A DNA stretch of 38,530 nucleotides from Candidatus Aminicenantota bacterium (lineage in GTDB: Bacteria; Acidobacteriota; Aminicenantia; Aminicenantales; UBA4085). The DNA lies in the NCBI GenBank assembly GCA_016867585.1, contig VGJF01000003.1, positions 1 through 38,530 on the forward strand, read 5' to 3'. Below, piece after piece: positions 23,745 to 32,352 of this stretch (positions within the stretch are counted from its first letter, which is position 1; every line of letters starts with the position of its first letter). The position numbers were made by a program, and so were the translations under genes. The notes under the pieces are model-generated. The model did no database searches and had not been told where the DNA came from. It was given only the letters and a program-made list of their open reading frames with translations.

Positions 23745-25382
23745 TCAGCCCGTGATTCCGGTGACCGAGCCGTCGTCGGCGACGTCGATTTTTTCGGCCG
23801 CCGGCGTCCGGGGAAGCCCGGGCATGGTCATGATCTCCCCGCAAAAGGCGACGACGAAACCGGCCCCGGCGCTCAAGGAGGCGTCCGTGACCTTGAGAGC
23901 GAAGTTCCGGGGACGCCCCAGGAGCCGGGGATCGTCGGAAAGCGAGTACTGGGTCTTGGCCACGCAGACCGGAACGCCGCGATAGCCGTCGGACTCGAAC
24001 CGCTGGAGCTTGCGGCGGGCCCGGGGCTCGAGATCGACCCGGCCGGCGCCGTAGATCCGCCGGGCGATCGTCTCGATCTTTTCGGGGAGGGCGCTCTCGA
24101 GCGGGTAGAGGAACTCGAAATGGGACGGGTCGCTCTCGACCGCGGCCAGGACCTCCCGGGCCAGGCCGAGTCCTCCCTCTCCGCCCAGGCGGTAGACATC
24201 GCTCGCCGCCGAGCGGACGCCCTCCCGGCGGCAGAGCTCTTCGAAAACGGCGAGCTCCGCGTCCGTGTCGGCCGGGAAGCGGTTGAGGGTCACGACAAGC
24301 GGCAGGCCGAAGGCCCTGACGTTTTCGATGTGCTTGCGGAGATTGTCGTACCCCCGCTCGACGGCGGCCGGATTTTCGGCGTTCAGGGCGTCGAGCTTGA
24401 TCCCGCCGTGGAATTTCAGGGACCGGAGCGTGGCGACAAGGACGCAAGCCGCCGGGGGCGGGATCTCCCCCGTCCGGACGACGATGTCGAAAAACTTTTC
24501 GGCCCCGAGATCCGAGGCGAAACCGCATTCGGTGACGACATAATCGGCCAGCCGGAGGGCGAGGGCGGTGGCGATGACCGAGTTCGTTCCGTGGGCGATG
24601 TTGGCGAAGGGGCCGCCGTGGACGAAGGCCGGCGCCCCTTCGAGCGTCTGGACGAGGTTGGGCTTGAGGGCGTCCTTGAGAAGGGCGGTCATCGCCCCTT
24701 GGGCCTTGACCTGGGCCGCCGTCACCGGCCGTCCATCCGATCCGTAGCCGACGACGACCCGGCCGATCCGGGCCTTGAGGTCGGAGAGGTCCCGGGCCAG
24801 GCAAAAGATGGCCATGATTTCGGAGGCGGCGGTGATGTCAAAGGAGGTCTCCCGGGCCACGCCGGAGAAGGCTTCGCCCAGCCCGACGATGATTTCCCGG
24901 AGGGAGCGGTCGTTCATGTCCAGGACGCGCTTCCAGCCGAGTGTCCGGTCGTCGAGGAGGCCGCAGGCCCCATCGAAATGGAGGCGGTTGTCGGCCATCG
25001 CCGCCAGGAGGTTGTGGGCCGCGGTGATGGCGTGGAAGTCGCCGGTGAAATGGAGGTTGATCTCGTCGGAAGGGACGACCCGGGCCGCCCCCCCGCCCGT
25101 GGCCCCGCCCTTCATCCCGAAGACCGGTCCGATCGACGGTTCCCGGAGGGCGGCCGCGGCCCGCTTGCCGAGCCGGACGAGGGCGTCGACGAGCCCGATG
25201 GCCGTGGTCGTCTTCCCCTCCCCGGCCGGGGTCGGGGTCATGGCCGTGACGAGAATGAGCTTTCCCGCGGGAGGCCTGCCGGCCGCCCCGCGGGGATCGA
25301 TTTTCGCTTTGGCTCTTCCATACGGTTCGACGAAGGCGGGATCGAGTCCGAGACGGCCGGCGATTTCGGCGATGGGTTTCAT
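23745..25382 (-). CDS. fhs: Formate--tetrahydrofolate ligase
   Basis: 545 residues, close to the usual ~555. The ATP-binding PTPAGEGKTTT lies at 50-60. It is followed by REPSIGPVFGMKGGATGGG and the folate/formyl-phosphate region FTGDFHAITAAHNLL, all diagnostic of FTHFS. It makes 10-formyl-THF from formate, ATP and THF in the cytosol, for one-carbon metabolism or the Wood-Ljungdahl methyl branch; no other acetogenic gene is present in the window. It starts 9 nt after radC. Confidence 0.96.
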   Translation of the reverse strand: MKPIAEIAGRLGLDPAFVEPYGRAKAKIDPRGAAGRPPAGKLILVTAMTPTPAGEGKTTTAIGLVDALVRLGKRAAAALREPSIGPVFGMKGGATGGGAARVVPSDEINLHFTGDFHAITAAHNLLAAMADNRLHFDGACGLLDDRTLGWKRVLDMNDRSLREIIVGLGEAFSGVARETSFDITAASEIMAIFCLARDLSDLKARIGRVVVGYGSDGRPVTAAQVKAQGAMTALLKDALKPNLVQTLEGAPAFVHGGPFANIAHGTNSVIATALALRLADYVVTECGFASDLGAEKFFDIVVRTGEIPPPAACVLVATLRSLKFHGGIKLDALNAENPAAVERGYDNLRKHIENVRAFGLPLVVTLNRFPADTDAELAVFEELCRREGVRSAASDVYRLGGEGGLGLAREVLAAVESDPSHFEFLYPLESALPEKIETIARRIYGAGRVDLEPRARRKLQRFESDGYRGVPVCVAKTQYSLSDDPRLLGRPRNFALKVTDASLSAGAGFVVAFCGEIMTMPGLPRTPAAEKIDVADDGSVTGITG

Positions 25383-25391
25383 GCCCCCAGT

Positions 25392-26195
25392 TTACTTGCC
25401 GTGGAGGCTGAGGTAAAGCAGGTCGTAATCGGCGATCAAGCCGTGGTCGGCGAAGCTGAAGTAGACGTTGTTCCCGACGACGACATGATCGAGGACCTTG
25501 AGCCCCATGACCTTGGCCGCCAAAACGAGCTCCTTGGTGATTTCCCGGTCGCAGCGCGAAGGCTCCGGATCGCCGGAGGGATGATTGTGGGCGAAGACGA
25601 GGGCCGCGGCGTCGTATCGCAAAGCGTCCTTCATGATCTCCCGGGGATAGACGGCGCTCGAGTCGACCGTCCCCTCGAAAAGGGTCTTCTCCTCGATGAT
25701 CTGGTTCTTGGCGTCGAGGAAAAGGACCTTGAAATGCTCCCGGCGGAGGTCCCGAAGGGCATGAGTCAGGTAGTCGTAAACTTCTCGGGAGGACCGGAGA
25801 TAAGGCCGGCCGATGATCCGGTCCTTGAGGAAGCGGCGGGAGACCTCCTGGACGAGGCGGAGGCCGAAGACATTATGGGGACCGATGCCCGGGATCCGGC
25901 AAAGCTCGCGCTCTTCGGCCTCGAGAACGCCCCGGAGCGACTTGAACGCCCGGACGGCCGCCCGGGCCGGCTCCCGGCAGTCCCGGCGGGGCGTGCCCAG
26001 GGTCAGGAGGAGCTCGATGACCTCATGGTCCAGGAAGCCGTCCAGGCCGGCCCTGAGGAACCGCTCCCGGAGGCGGCCGCGGTGGCCCCGGCGGCCGTCC
26101 GAAAGGCCGCCGGGCCCATCCCCGGCCCCGGCGGTGGAATCCCCGCCCGCCGCCTCCCCCGAAAAATCCGCGGCCTCGTCTTCTGGGTGTCTCAT
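25392..26195 (-). CDS. radC: RadC-like JAB/MPN-domain protein
   Basis: 267 residues from ATG 26195 (AAGG nearby); ATG 26213 and TTG 26249 are possible earlier starts. An N-terminal helix-hairpin-helix-like UPF0758 region (GHRGRLRERFLRAGLDG, IPGIGPHNVFGLRLV) is followed by the JAB1/MPN metal site HNHPSGDPEPSRCD and an upstream Glu. RadC's cellular function is unresolved; the domain is a Zn-dependent hydrolase fold. The N-terminal ~35 residues are a low-complexity Gly/Ala/Asp linker. Confidence 0.9.
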   Translation of the reverse strand: MRHPEDEAADFSGEAAGGDSTAGAGDGPGGLSDGRRGHRGRLRERFLRAGLDGFLDHEVIELLLTLGTPRRDCREPARAAVRAFKSLRGVLEAEERELCRIPGIGPHNVFGLRLVQEVSRRFLKDRIIGRPYLRSSREVYDYLTHALRDLRREHFKVLFLDAKNQIIEEKTLFEGTVDSSAVYPREIMKDALRYDAAALVFAHNHPSGDPEPSRCDREITKELVLAAKVMGLKVLDHVVVGNNVYFSFADHGLIADYDLLYLSLHGK

Positions 26196-26259
26196 GGCCT
26201 TGCCTGGCGTCATAAGAATAGACGCTCGAGATGGCCGAAATTCGCACAAACGGAAAAAT

Positions 26260-27276
26260 TCAGGCGGCCAAGGCTTTACGGACGGCCGCGACCTTGGCCG
26301 GATCGAGGCCGAAGGGAAGAATCCCGGTGCCGAGCAGGAATCGGGGATGGCGGCTTCCGACGGCCAGGATCTCGGCCGTCCGCGAACCGATCTCCTCGGC
26401 CTCGGCCGTCTCGAGAAAGCGGGGGTCCATGTTCGCCCGGAGGAGGACGGGCCGGTCCCGCAGCCGCTCGACGAACCAGGCCAGGTCCGCCTTGAAGTCG
26501 GCCAGGACGCCGTTGGCCCCGGCGGCTAGGAAGTCATCGACGAGCGGGGCCGTGTCGCCGCCGACGATGTAAGGAACATAGGGGACGCCGAGGTCGTCCC
26601 GGAAATGGCGGATCGCCCGTTCGGTCGGAGGCTTGACGACCGCCCGGTACAGGGCGGGCGAAACGAGAGGCGGAGCGGCGCTCGAATCGAACAGGGCGAT
26701 CCCCAGCCCGCGGTCGAGGAACGCCTTGCCGTAGGACATGACCGCGGCCGCGCAGAAGTCGAGGAGAGACGCCGCCCATTCCGGGTCGTCGAGCAGGGCG
26801 ACCAGCATGGGCTCCGCACCGACAAGGGCGCAGGCCATGGAGAACGGGCCGCTGAGGGCCCCGCGGAGGTAAACCTCGCCGCCGTGCCGGGCGGCGACCC
26901 TCCGGCCCGCCTCCAGGAAGACATACATCCGCCCGCTCCGTTCGGGGTCCGGCAGGGGCAGCAGCCCGACAGGCTGCCCGGGGCGGATCGGACGGGACTC
27001 GATGGCCGGGACTTCGTCCCCGTCGAAAAAACGGACCTTCGCTCCGGCGGCTTCGGCCTCGACGTTGTAAACGTCCAGGCCGACGGTCACGATATCGGCC
27101 TGGTAGAGATCGATCTCGGCCTCCAAGGCCCTCTCCAGAAGCTCGGCGTCCCGGGCCAGGCGCGACGGCGTCGTCCCGACCAAGGCCGCCTTGTGCTCGT
27201 AGACCGCGGGACAGAAGGGCGGCCGGTCGGCCCGGCGGCCTTCGACGAGCGCCTCGACTCTCTCCCGTCCGGTCAC
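26260..27276 (-). CDS. Uroporphyrinogen decarboxylase-family protein (MtaA/CmuA-like methyltransferase branch)
   Basis: 338 residues from GTG 27276. URO-D fold marks: RERVEALVEGRRADRPPF at the N-terminus, VYLRGALSGPFSMACALVG, FDSSAAPPLVSPALYRAVVKP and the late LLRANMDPRFLETA and FLLGTGILPFGLDP. These fit the methylcobamide/corrinoid-methyltransferase side of the family better than HemE, because the catalytic Arg/Asp haem motif is not evident. This is interesting beside a cobalamin-controlled uptake gene elsewhere in the window. A minus-strand TAAAAT only 6 nt before GTG suggests a leaderless transcript. Confidence 0.75.
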   Translation of the reverse strand: MTGRERVEALVEGRRADRPPFCPAVYEHKAALVGTTPSRLARDAELLERALEAEIDLYQADIVTVGLDVYNVEAEAAGAKVRFFDGDEVPAIESRPIRPGQPVGLLPLPDPERSGRMYVFLEAGRRVAARHGGEVYLRGALSGPFSMACALVGAEPMLVALLDDPEWAASLLDFCAAAVMSYGKAFLDRGLGIALFDSSAAPPLVSPALYRAVVKPPTERAIRHFRDDLGVPYVPYIVGGDTAPLVDDFLAAGANGVLADFKADLAWFVERLRDRPVLLRANMDPRFLETAEAEEIGSRTAEILAVGSRHPRFLLGTGILPFGLDPAKVAAVRKALAA

Positions 27277-27282
27277 CGGATT

Positions 27283-27288
27283 ATTTTA
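27283..27288 (-). promoter_or_regulatory. -10 box of the URO-D-family gene (leaderless start)
   Basis: Minus-strand TAAAAT (27288-27283), 6 nt, then GTG. No clear -35 and no ribosome-binding site, consistent with a leaderless mRNA. Confidence 0.4.
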
Positions 27289-27425
27289 CTCCACCTTGGC
27301 CATGCCCGACATCCAAATCCCTTTTAATGGCGAAAACGCCCGCTGAATGGGAGGCCCGGGAGCCCACCGCACCAAACAGAAGGGAACCATATCGGGAAAA
27401 CCCAGAAAGCGGGAAGCGGAGGCGT

Positions 27426-27454
27426 TTGACCCTCCTCCGGGGCTGTGATAAAAG
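27426..27454 (+). promoter_or_regulatory. Promoter of the thymidylate synthase-yhhN pair
   Basis: TTGACC (27426-27431), 17-bp spacer, TAAAAG (27449-27454). The predicted start near 27461 is just ahead of GAGGAGG (27465-27471). Confidence 0.6.
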
Positions 27455-27476
27455 TCGGACTGCCGAGGAGGCGCAG

Positions 27477-28301
27477 ATGAACGGCGACATCCCGACGTTG
27501 TTCGTGACCGGCCGGACCCTCCCCGAGGCCTGGGAGCGGGCCGTCCTCGAATGCTGGCGCAAGGGGGCCGCCGTCCGGACCGAATACGACAAGCCCGGCG
27601 ACCCCCCGAGCCGCGACTGCACGATGACCTGGGTCGTCGAGGAGCCCTTCGGCGAGCCGCGCATCCATCGGGCCTTCCCCGGAGGACTCGAGGACTTGGA
27701 GATATACCGCCAGGAGGTCGTCGAGGGCGTCCATGACCATTGGATCTCCCCCCGGGAAGGGAAGTGGACATACACCTATCACAAGCGCCTTTTCGGATAC
27801 GACATCGAAGGGGAGACGATCGACCAGATCGAATATGTCGTGGCCAAGCTCGCCTCCGCCGGCCATACGCGCCGGGCCCAGGCCGTCACCTGGAACGTCA
27901 AGCTCGACCCTCCGACCTATGATCCCCCCTGCCTGCAGCGGTTGTGGTTCCGTCTCCTCGACGACGACGCCGGCCGCCCCGTCCTCAACATGAACGCCCA
28001 CTGGCGGTCCCGGGACGCCTACAAGGCCGCCTACATGAACGTCTTCGCCCTGACCGACCTGGGCCGGCTCGTGGCCGAACGAATCGCCGGCCGGACCGGC
28101 CGGCCCGTCCGGCTCGGCCGCTACGTCGACCTCGTCGACAGCTTCCACATCTACGGATCGTATTTCGATGAGTTCGCCGGTTTCCTGAAAATGGTCGAGA
28201 AGCGCTCCTTCGAGGAGAGGACCTGGAGGAGCGACTACGCCGAGCCGATGTTCGCCGAGGCCCGGGAGCGGCTCCGCCGGGAAAACGCCGAGGGGAAATG
28301 A
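27477..28301 (+). CDS. Archaeal-type thymidylate synthase-family protein
   Basis: 274 residues from ATG 27477, GAGGAGG 5 nt upstream. Thymidylate synthase fold marks: DQIEYVVAKLASAGHTRRAQAVTWN (~116-140), the nucleophile Cys152 in DPPCLQRLWF, the phosphate/substrate block RSRDAYKAAYMNVFAL (177-192) and DSFHIY (221-226, matching the dUMP-binding DxHIY). Cys followed by Leu-Gln rather than His is as in the archaeal ThyA group. It would make dTMP from dUMP, or hydroxymethylate dCMP. The N-terminal ~90 residues (LEDLEIYRQEVVEGVHDHWI) are lineage-specific. Overlaps yhhN by ATGA. Confidence 0.75.
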   Translation: MNGDIPTLFVTGRTLPEAWERAVLECWRKGAAVRTEYDKPGDPPSRDCTMTWVVEEPFGEPRIHRAFPGGLEDLEIYRQEVVEGVHDHWISPREGKWTYTYHKRLFGYDIEGETIDQIEYVVAKLASAGHTRRAQAVTWNVKLDPPTYDPPCLQRLWFRLLDDDAGRPVLNMNAHWRSRDAYKAAYMNVFALTDLGRLVAERIAGRTGRPVRLGRYVDLVDSFHIYGSYFDEFAGFLKMVEKRSFEERTWRSDYAEPMFAEARERLRRENAEGK

Positions 28302-28900
28302 GGCTCTGCCTCGTTCTTCTCGCTTCGGCCGCCGCCGCGGCCGCGGGAACGATCCTCGCCGACGCCAAAGGCCGGTGGCGCCTCGTCTATGTCTTCAAGC
28401 CCTTGACGATGTCCTTGGTCATCGCCCTGGCCGCTGTCCGCGTTCCCCTCGACAGGCCGGCCTACAAGACCTTCATCCTCGCCGGCCTCGCCGCCTCTCT
28501 CCTCGGCGACGTCTTCATGATGCTCCGCCGGAAGCGTTTCGTCGAGGGGCTGGCCGCCTTTCTCCTGGCCCACGGCTTCTATATCGCCGCCTTCGTATCG
28601 ACGACGGGCGCCCGGCTCAGCCTCGGGACGGTCTGGCCTTTCCTCGTCTATGCGATCGTCATGATGCGGATCGTCCTCCCCCGGGCGGGAAGGATGAAGG
28701 GGCCGATCGTCGTCTACATCATCGTCATTACCCTGATGGCCGCCCTCGCCGCGGACCGCCATATCCTCCTCGGGGGAGCGATGGCCCTCTCGGCCTTTGC
28801 CGGAGCGCTCCTGTTCGTCATTTCGGACTCGGTCCTGGCCGCGAACCGTTTCGTCAAAAAGATCCCCTTCGCCCAGGCCCTCTTCGCCCTGTCCGTCTGA
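28298..28900 (+). CDS. YhhN/TMEM86-family membrane protein, short C-terminus
   Basis: 200 residues, about seven to eight hydrophobic helices. YhhN marks: YVFKPLTM, GLAASLLGDVFMML, LAHGFYIAAF and LFVISDSVLAANRF, the conserved Asp-containing blocks of lysoplasmalogenase-type proteins that hydrolyse vinyl-ether lysolipids. The protein stops at FAQALFALSV, where relatives usually continue about 10-15 residues to complete the last helix, so it may be slightly truncated. Translationally coupled to the thymidylate synthase-like gene. Convergent with the esterase gene 7 bp away. Confidence 0.8.
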   Translation: MRLCLVLLASAAAAAAGTILADAKGRWRLVYVFKPLTMSLVIALAAVRVPLDRPAYKTFILAGLAASLLGDVFMMLRRKRFVEGLAAFLLAHGFYIAAFVSTTGARLSLGTVWPFLVYAIVMMRIVLPRAGRMKGPIVVYIIVITLMAALAADRHILLGGAMALSAFAGALLFVISDSVLAANRFVKKIPFAQALFALSV

Positions 28901-28907
28901 GGGCTCG

Positions 28908-30389
28908 TCATTTCGTCAATAGCCAGGCGACGACCTCGGGGAGCATCCGGCCGACAGCCAGCGTATGTCCGAGATTCTTGAACGGCCGGTACTCGACGGG
29001 GAAGCCGGACGTCCGGGCCTTCTGGAAGGCGGCTTCGAGCCGGCTCGGAGGGACGATGGGATCGAGCTCGGCGGCCGCAACTAGCGTCGGCGGCGCTTGG
29101 CTCGCCCCCGCCCCGAACCCGCTGAACCCGCAGAGGCAGGTCGCGGCCGCGATTTTTTCCGGACGGAGGCCGGCCAGCGCGCCGGCAAACACCCCGCCCA
29201 TGGAGTGTCCCAGGACGAAGACTCTTCCGGGGTCGAAGGGATGGTCGAAGGCCACGGCCTCGAGCAAGTCGTCGAAAACGCGGCCGGCCTTGGAGGCTCC
29301 GAAGGCATAAGACGACGGGGAAACCAGGATAAATCCGTGCTTCTCGGCCAAAGTCTTGATCATCCCGACCCCGTATCCGTCCGGGAACATGTTCTCGTCG
29401 CCGCTCGCGCCGTGGAGGGCGACGACGAGCGGCGGAGGGGCTTTCTCCCCGGCCGAGGCGGGATGAAAAACGCGGACGGGGACATCCTCCTCGCCCGACC
29501 TAACGACCCGCCAGTAGTCGCCCCGACGTCCCCGGAAGGGAAGGCGGCCTTCTTCAAGGGCCCGGATTTCCTCCTCGACCTGCCCGGCCAAAGCCTCCGG
29601 GTCGATCATCATCCGGGCCGAGCTCTCGACGCCCCCGGTGTCGGGAAGAAGGGCGTTCCGGGCTTTCACGGCGGCCAGAGCCTGCCGAAGGGCGGGGGTG
29701 GCGGCGATGATCTTGTCCAGGCGGGCGGCGTTGGAGGCGGCCCGCGCCGCGAGGGGCTTCGCGACGACGGACCAAACTCCGCAGAAATAAAAAGCTCTTC
29801 CCGAAGAGAAGCCGACCCGGTATCGGCCGGGGAGGAGGCGGCCGCGGAAAGGCTCGAGGGAAATCGACAGGGCGCCCTGGGGACCGGCTTGCGGAGAGCC
29901 GGCAAACGGGATGTCGATCTCCTTGGCCTTACCGAGAGGGGAGAGGCGAACCGCGGCCCGGATCGCGGAGCCGGCTTGAGGCTGTTCGAGGATGGGTTCG
30001 ATGAACAGGACGGGCGCGGGGCCGCCGAGGACGTGGCTCCTCGGTTCGATCCTCGGCCTGAGGGCCCGAAGCGGAGCCGGAAAGCGGCGCCCGATCTCGG
30101 GGGCGATCGACTCGGCCAAGGCGTTCAGGCGCTCGACGGCCCGGGCGAAGTTCCCGGCGAAAACGAAAAGGGTCAACCCGTCGAATTCTTTGTTGACCCG
30201 GACGAGCTCCGGCTCGTCGAGGCTCGCCCGGAGAAAGGCCTCTTCGAACCGGAGGTAGGCCGCGGCCAGGTCGGCCCGCGTCGCGGCGGCCGGCCCGTCG
30301 ACAACGGCCGCCGTCTCCGCCGCCGCCAAAGGGCTCAGGACCAGAAGGATCGCGGCGATCCGCCGCGGAACGGAGGGCTTTTCTTTCAT
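28908..30389 (-). CDS. Exported alpha/beta-hydrolase (esterase/PHB-depolymerase-like)
   Basis: 493 residues from ATG 30389, with GAGGAAGAG upstream. A signal peptide (~1-24, ending LAAAE) is followed by an unusual ~280-residue N-terminal region, partly helical, partly beta-sandwich, with no family recognised. The C-terminal ~190 residues are an alpha/beta-hydrolase: oxyanion ALHGASGDE, nucleophile Ser396 in GHSMGG, Asp443 in AELDPIVP and His475 in LGHTLA. The fold and GHSMGG environment resemble polyhydroxybutyrate depolymerase/feruloyl esterases, but the substrate is unknown. Last of a three-gene run of exported enzymes. Confidence 0.8.
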   Translation of the reverse strand: MKEKPSVPRRIAAILLVLSPLAAAETAAVVDGPAAATRADLAAAYLRFEEAFLRASLDEPELVRVNKEFDGLTLFVFAGNFARAVERLNALAESIAPEIGRRFPAPLRALRPRIEPRSHVLGGPAPVLFIEPILEQPQAGSAIRAAVRLSPLGKAKEIDIPFAGSPQAGPQGALSISLEPFRGRLLPGRYRVGFSSGRAFYFCGVWSVVAKPLAARAASNAARLDKIIAATPALRQALAAVKARNALLPDTGGVESSARMMIDPEALAGQVEEEIRALEEGRLPFRGRRGDYWRVVRSGEEDVPVRVFHPASAGEKAPPPLVVALHGASGDENMFPDGYGVGMIKTLAEKHGFILVSPSSYAFGASKAGRVFDDLLEAVAFDHPFDPGRVFVLGHSMGGVFAGALAGLRPEKIAAATCLCGFSGFGAGASQAPPTLVAAAELDPIVPPSRLEAAFQKARTSGFPVEYRPFKNLGHTLAVGRMLPEVVAWLLTK

Positions 30390-30450
30390 CGGTCTCTTCC
30401 TCCTCGCGATCGGGCGGTCTTTCGGTCCGCCCGGAGCCATGACCTTCGGC

Positions 30451-32346
30451 CTAGCGGAACGACAGTCCGGACAGAACGAGATTGAGGACGGCCGAAGCAT
30501 TGGGGCCGGTGACGGCGACGACCCAGGCCGTCGGCTCGGCGGCAAGCACGGCCGCCGCCCGGGAATCCTCCGAGGCGAGGAGCCCTTTCAGTCCGCCGGC
30601 CTCGGCCTCGGCCGGGACGCGGCCGATATCCAGGCTTCGGAGGAGTTCGGCCGCGGCCGCCCGAAAAGCTTTCCAGGGAAGAAGCGAGAACTCCCGAATC
30701 TCGACCCGAACGCCCGACGGCCCCTCCAAGGCGGCGACGGCCGGGTCGGGCCACACGGCCTCGGTCTTGGTCAGGGAAAAGCCTTCGGGAGGCGCGACCT
30801 CCAGCCCCAGCCACCTGTTCCGATAAACTCCGCCCTCGATCTCATACGGCCGGGCCTTGAAGGGGACCTCGACCGTCTTCCCCCCGGCGAAGCCATAGGC
30901 TTCGACCCGAAGGTCGACTTGCCCGAAGAGGCGGGCAGCCGCCCCGGCCGTGAGCCCGCCTGCGCCGTCGGCCAGCGAGGAGGAGGCGATGGCGACCCGG
31001 GCCGCGTCGGCCGGGCCGGACGAGACGATCGTCGCGTCGAGGGGAATCCAATCGCGGCCGATGCGGACTTCGGTCCAGGCATGTCCGCCGAACATCCCCA
31101 GGGCATAGACATAGCCCATGACGACCCGCGTGGGGAGGCCGGCCGCCCGGCCCAAGGCGGCCAGCATCGTCGCGTACCCGACGCACGTCCCGCGGCGGGT
31201 CTTGAACAGCTCTCCCGCCGGGGCGAAGGCGATCCCGAGGTCGAAAATCATGTTTTCATGGACCCAGCGGAGGAGCTTGAGGGCGGACCGGTAAGCGTCG
31301 GCCTCATCGCCGACGATCTCTTGGGCCAGCCGGCGGATCTCCGGCAGGTCGGACTGGACGTATTCGTTCGGGGCGAGGAACTCCCGGTTTTCGGCGGTCT
31401 CCGCCGCCGGCCGGGAGGCCGCTCCGGGAACGGCCGGCCGGCGGACTTCGAGCCTGAGGGTCTCCCGGGTCCGGGAGAGGATCTTCTGGCCCGAAGTTCC
31501 GATATCGGGCCAGCCTTCCTCCGGATTCCGATGGACGAGCTCGACCCGGAGATAATCGAGCGCCCGGGCTTTGGGCAGGCGGATGTTCGTCCGGAGGATC
31601 GAACGTTCATACAGCTCGGCCGGGAGCTCCGCCCCGCCTACGGCGGCCAAGGCCGTCATCCGGTCGGCCCGGACGATCTCGGCCAGGCCGAAGGGCGTCG
31701 TCATCTCGGCCCGGACGGTCTCCGCCCGCTCGTCGAGCCAGGCCGTGCTTTTCACCCCCGCCGCCTCGATCAGCTCTTCGACCTTCCAGACGGCCAGGTC
31801 TCGTCCTCCGGCCCGGACGGTCTCCCGGGCCAAGGCCCTGCGGCTTCCCCTGGTCACGGCCCCGGCCTCGGCGGCGAAGGTCTGGTACTCGACGATATCT
31901 CCGGGCTTCTTGAGGCCCTTCTCGGTCAGCCGGCGGATCCCCTCGGGGCCCAGAAGCTCGCCCTGGAAGGCGACCGTCCGGGAGTAGGTGTTTCCCCCGG
32001 CCTCGCTCCGGATCTCGACCATCCCGTCCTTGACGACGCCCTCGGTTTTCGTCGAAAGGAGCGAAGCCCTGAGCTCGTAGCCGACCTTGGCGAGGCGCCC
32101 CTCGGCCGTCTCTTCGGCGCTCGAGCGGAGATCGATCTCGACCCGGTTCCCCATCCGGTTGAGAACGATCTTCATCTCGGAGGAGGAGAGGATCGTCCCT
32201 CCCGGACCCGGGGCGGTCATCGTCTCGACGACGTATCCGACGGGAACGCCGGCGATGGTGATGACCGACCAGTCTCCTCCCGTCTCGGAGGCCGGACCGG
32301 CGGCCAGGACGGCGGCCAGGAGCAGGGCCGGTCGCCAGGGCTTCAT
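30451..32346 (-). CDS. Exported transglutaminase-domain protein
   Basis: 631 residues with a signal peptide (~1-20). The N-terminal ~300 residues form a beta-rich region (SVITIAGVPVGYVVETM...) like those preceding transglutaminase cores. The core has the full triad: Cys388 in RRGTCVGYA, His422 in GGHAWTEV and Asp437 in IPLDAT. A C-terminal ~150-residue beta/alpha domain follows. Bacterial members are usually peptidases or cross-linkers in the periplasm. It starts 6 bp after the EEP-family gene, so they are co-transcribed. Confidence 0.85.
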   Translation of the reverse strand: MKPWRPALLLAAVLAAGPASETGGDWSVITIAGVPVGYVVETMTAPGPGGTILSSSEMKIVLNRMGNRVEIDLRSSAEETAEGRLAKVGYELRASLLSTKTEGVVKDGMVEIRSEAGGNTYSRTVAFQGELLGPEGIRRLTEKGLKKPGDIVEYQTFAAEAGAVTRGSRRALARETVRAGGRDLAVWKVEELIEAAGVKSTAWLDERAETVRAEMTTPFGLAEIVRADRMTALAAVGGAELPAELYERSILRTNIRLPKARALDYLRVELVHRNPEEGWPDIGTSGQKILSRTRETLRLEVRRPAVPGAASRPAAETAENREFLAPNEYVQSDLPEIRRLAQEIVGDEADAYRSALKLLRWVHENMIFDLGIAFAPAGELFKTRRGTCVGYATMLAALGRAAGLPTRVVMGYVYALGMFGGHAWTEVRIGRDWIPLDATIVSSGPADAARVAIASSSLADGAGGLTAGAAARLFGQVDLRVEAYGFAGGKTVEVPFKARPYEIEGGVYRNRWLGLEVAPPEGFSLTKTEAVWPDPAVAALEGPSGVRVEIREFSLLPWKAFRAAAAELLRSLDIGRVPAEAEAGGLKGLLASEDSRAAAVLAAEPTAWVVAVTGPNASAVLNLVLSGLSFR

Positions 32347-32352
32347 CCGCGG

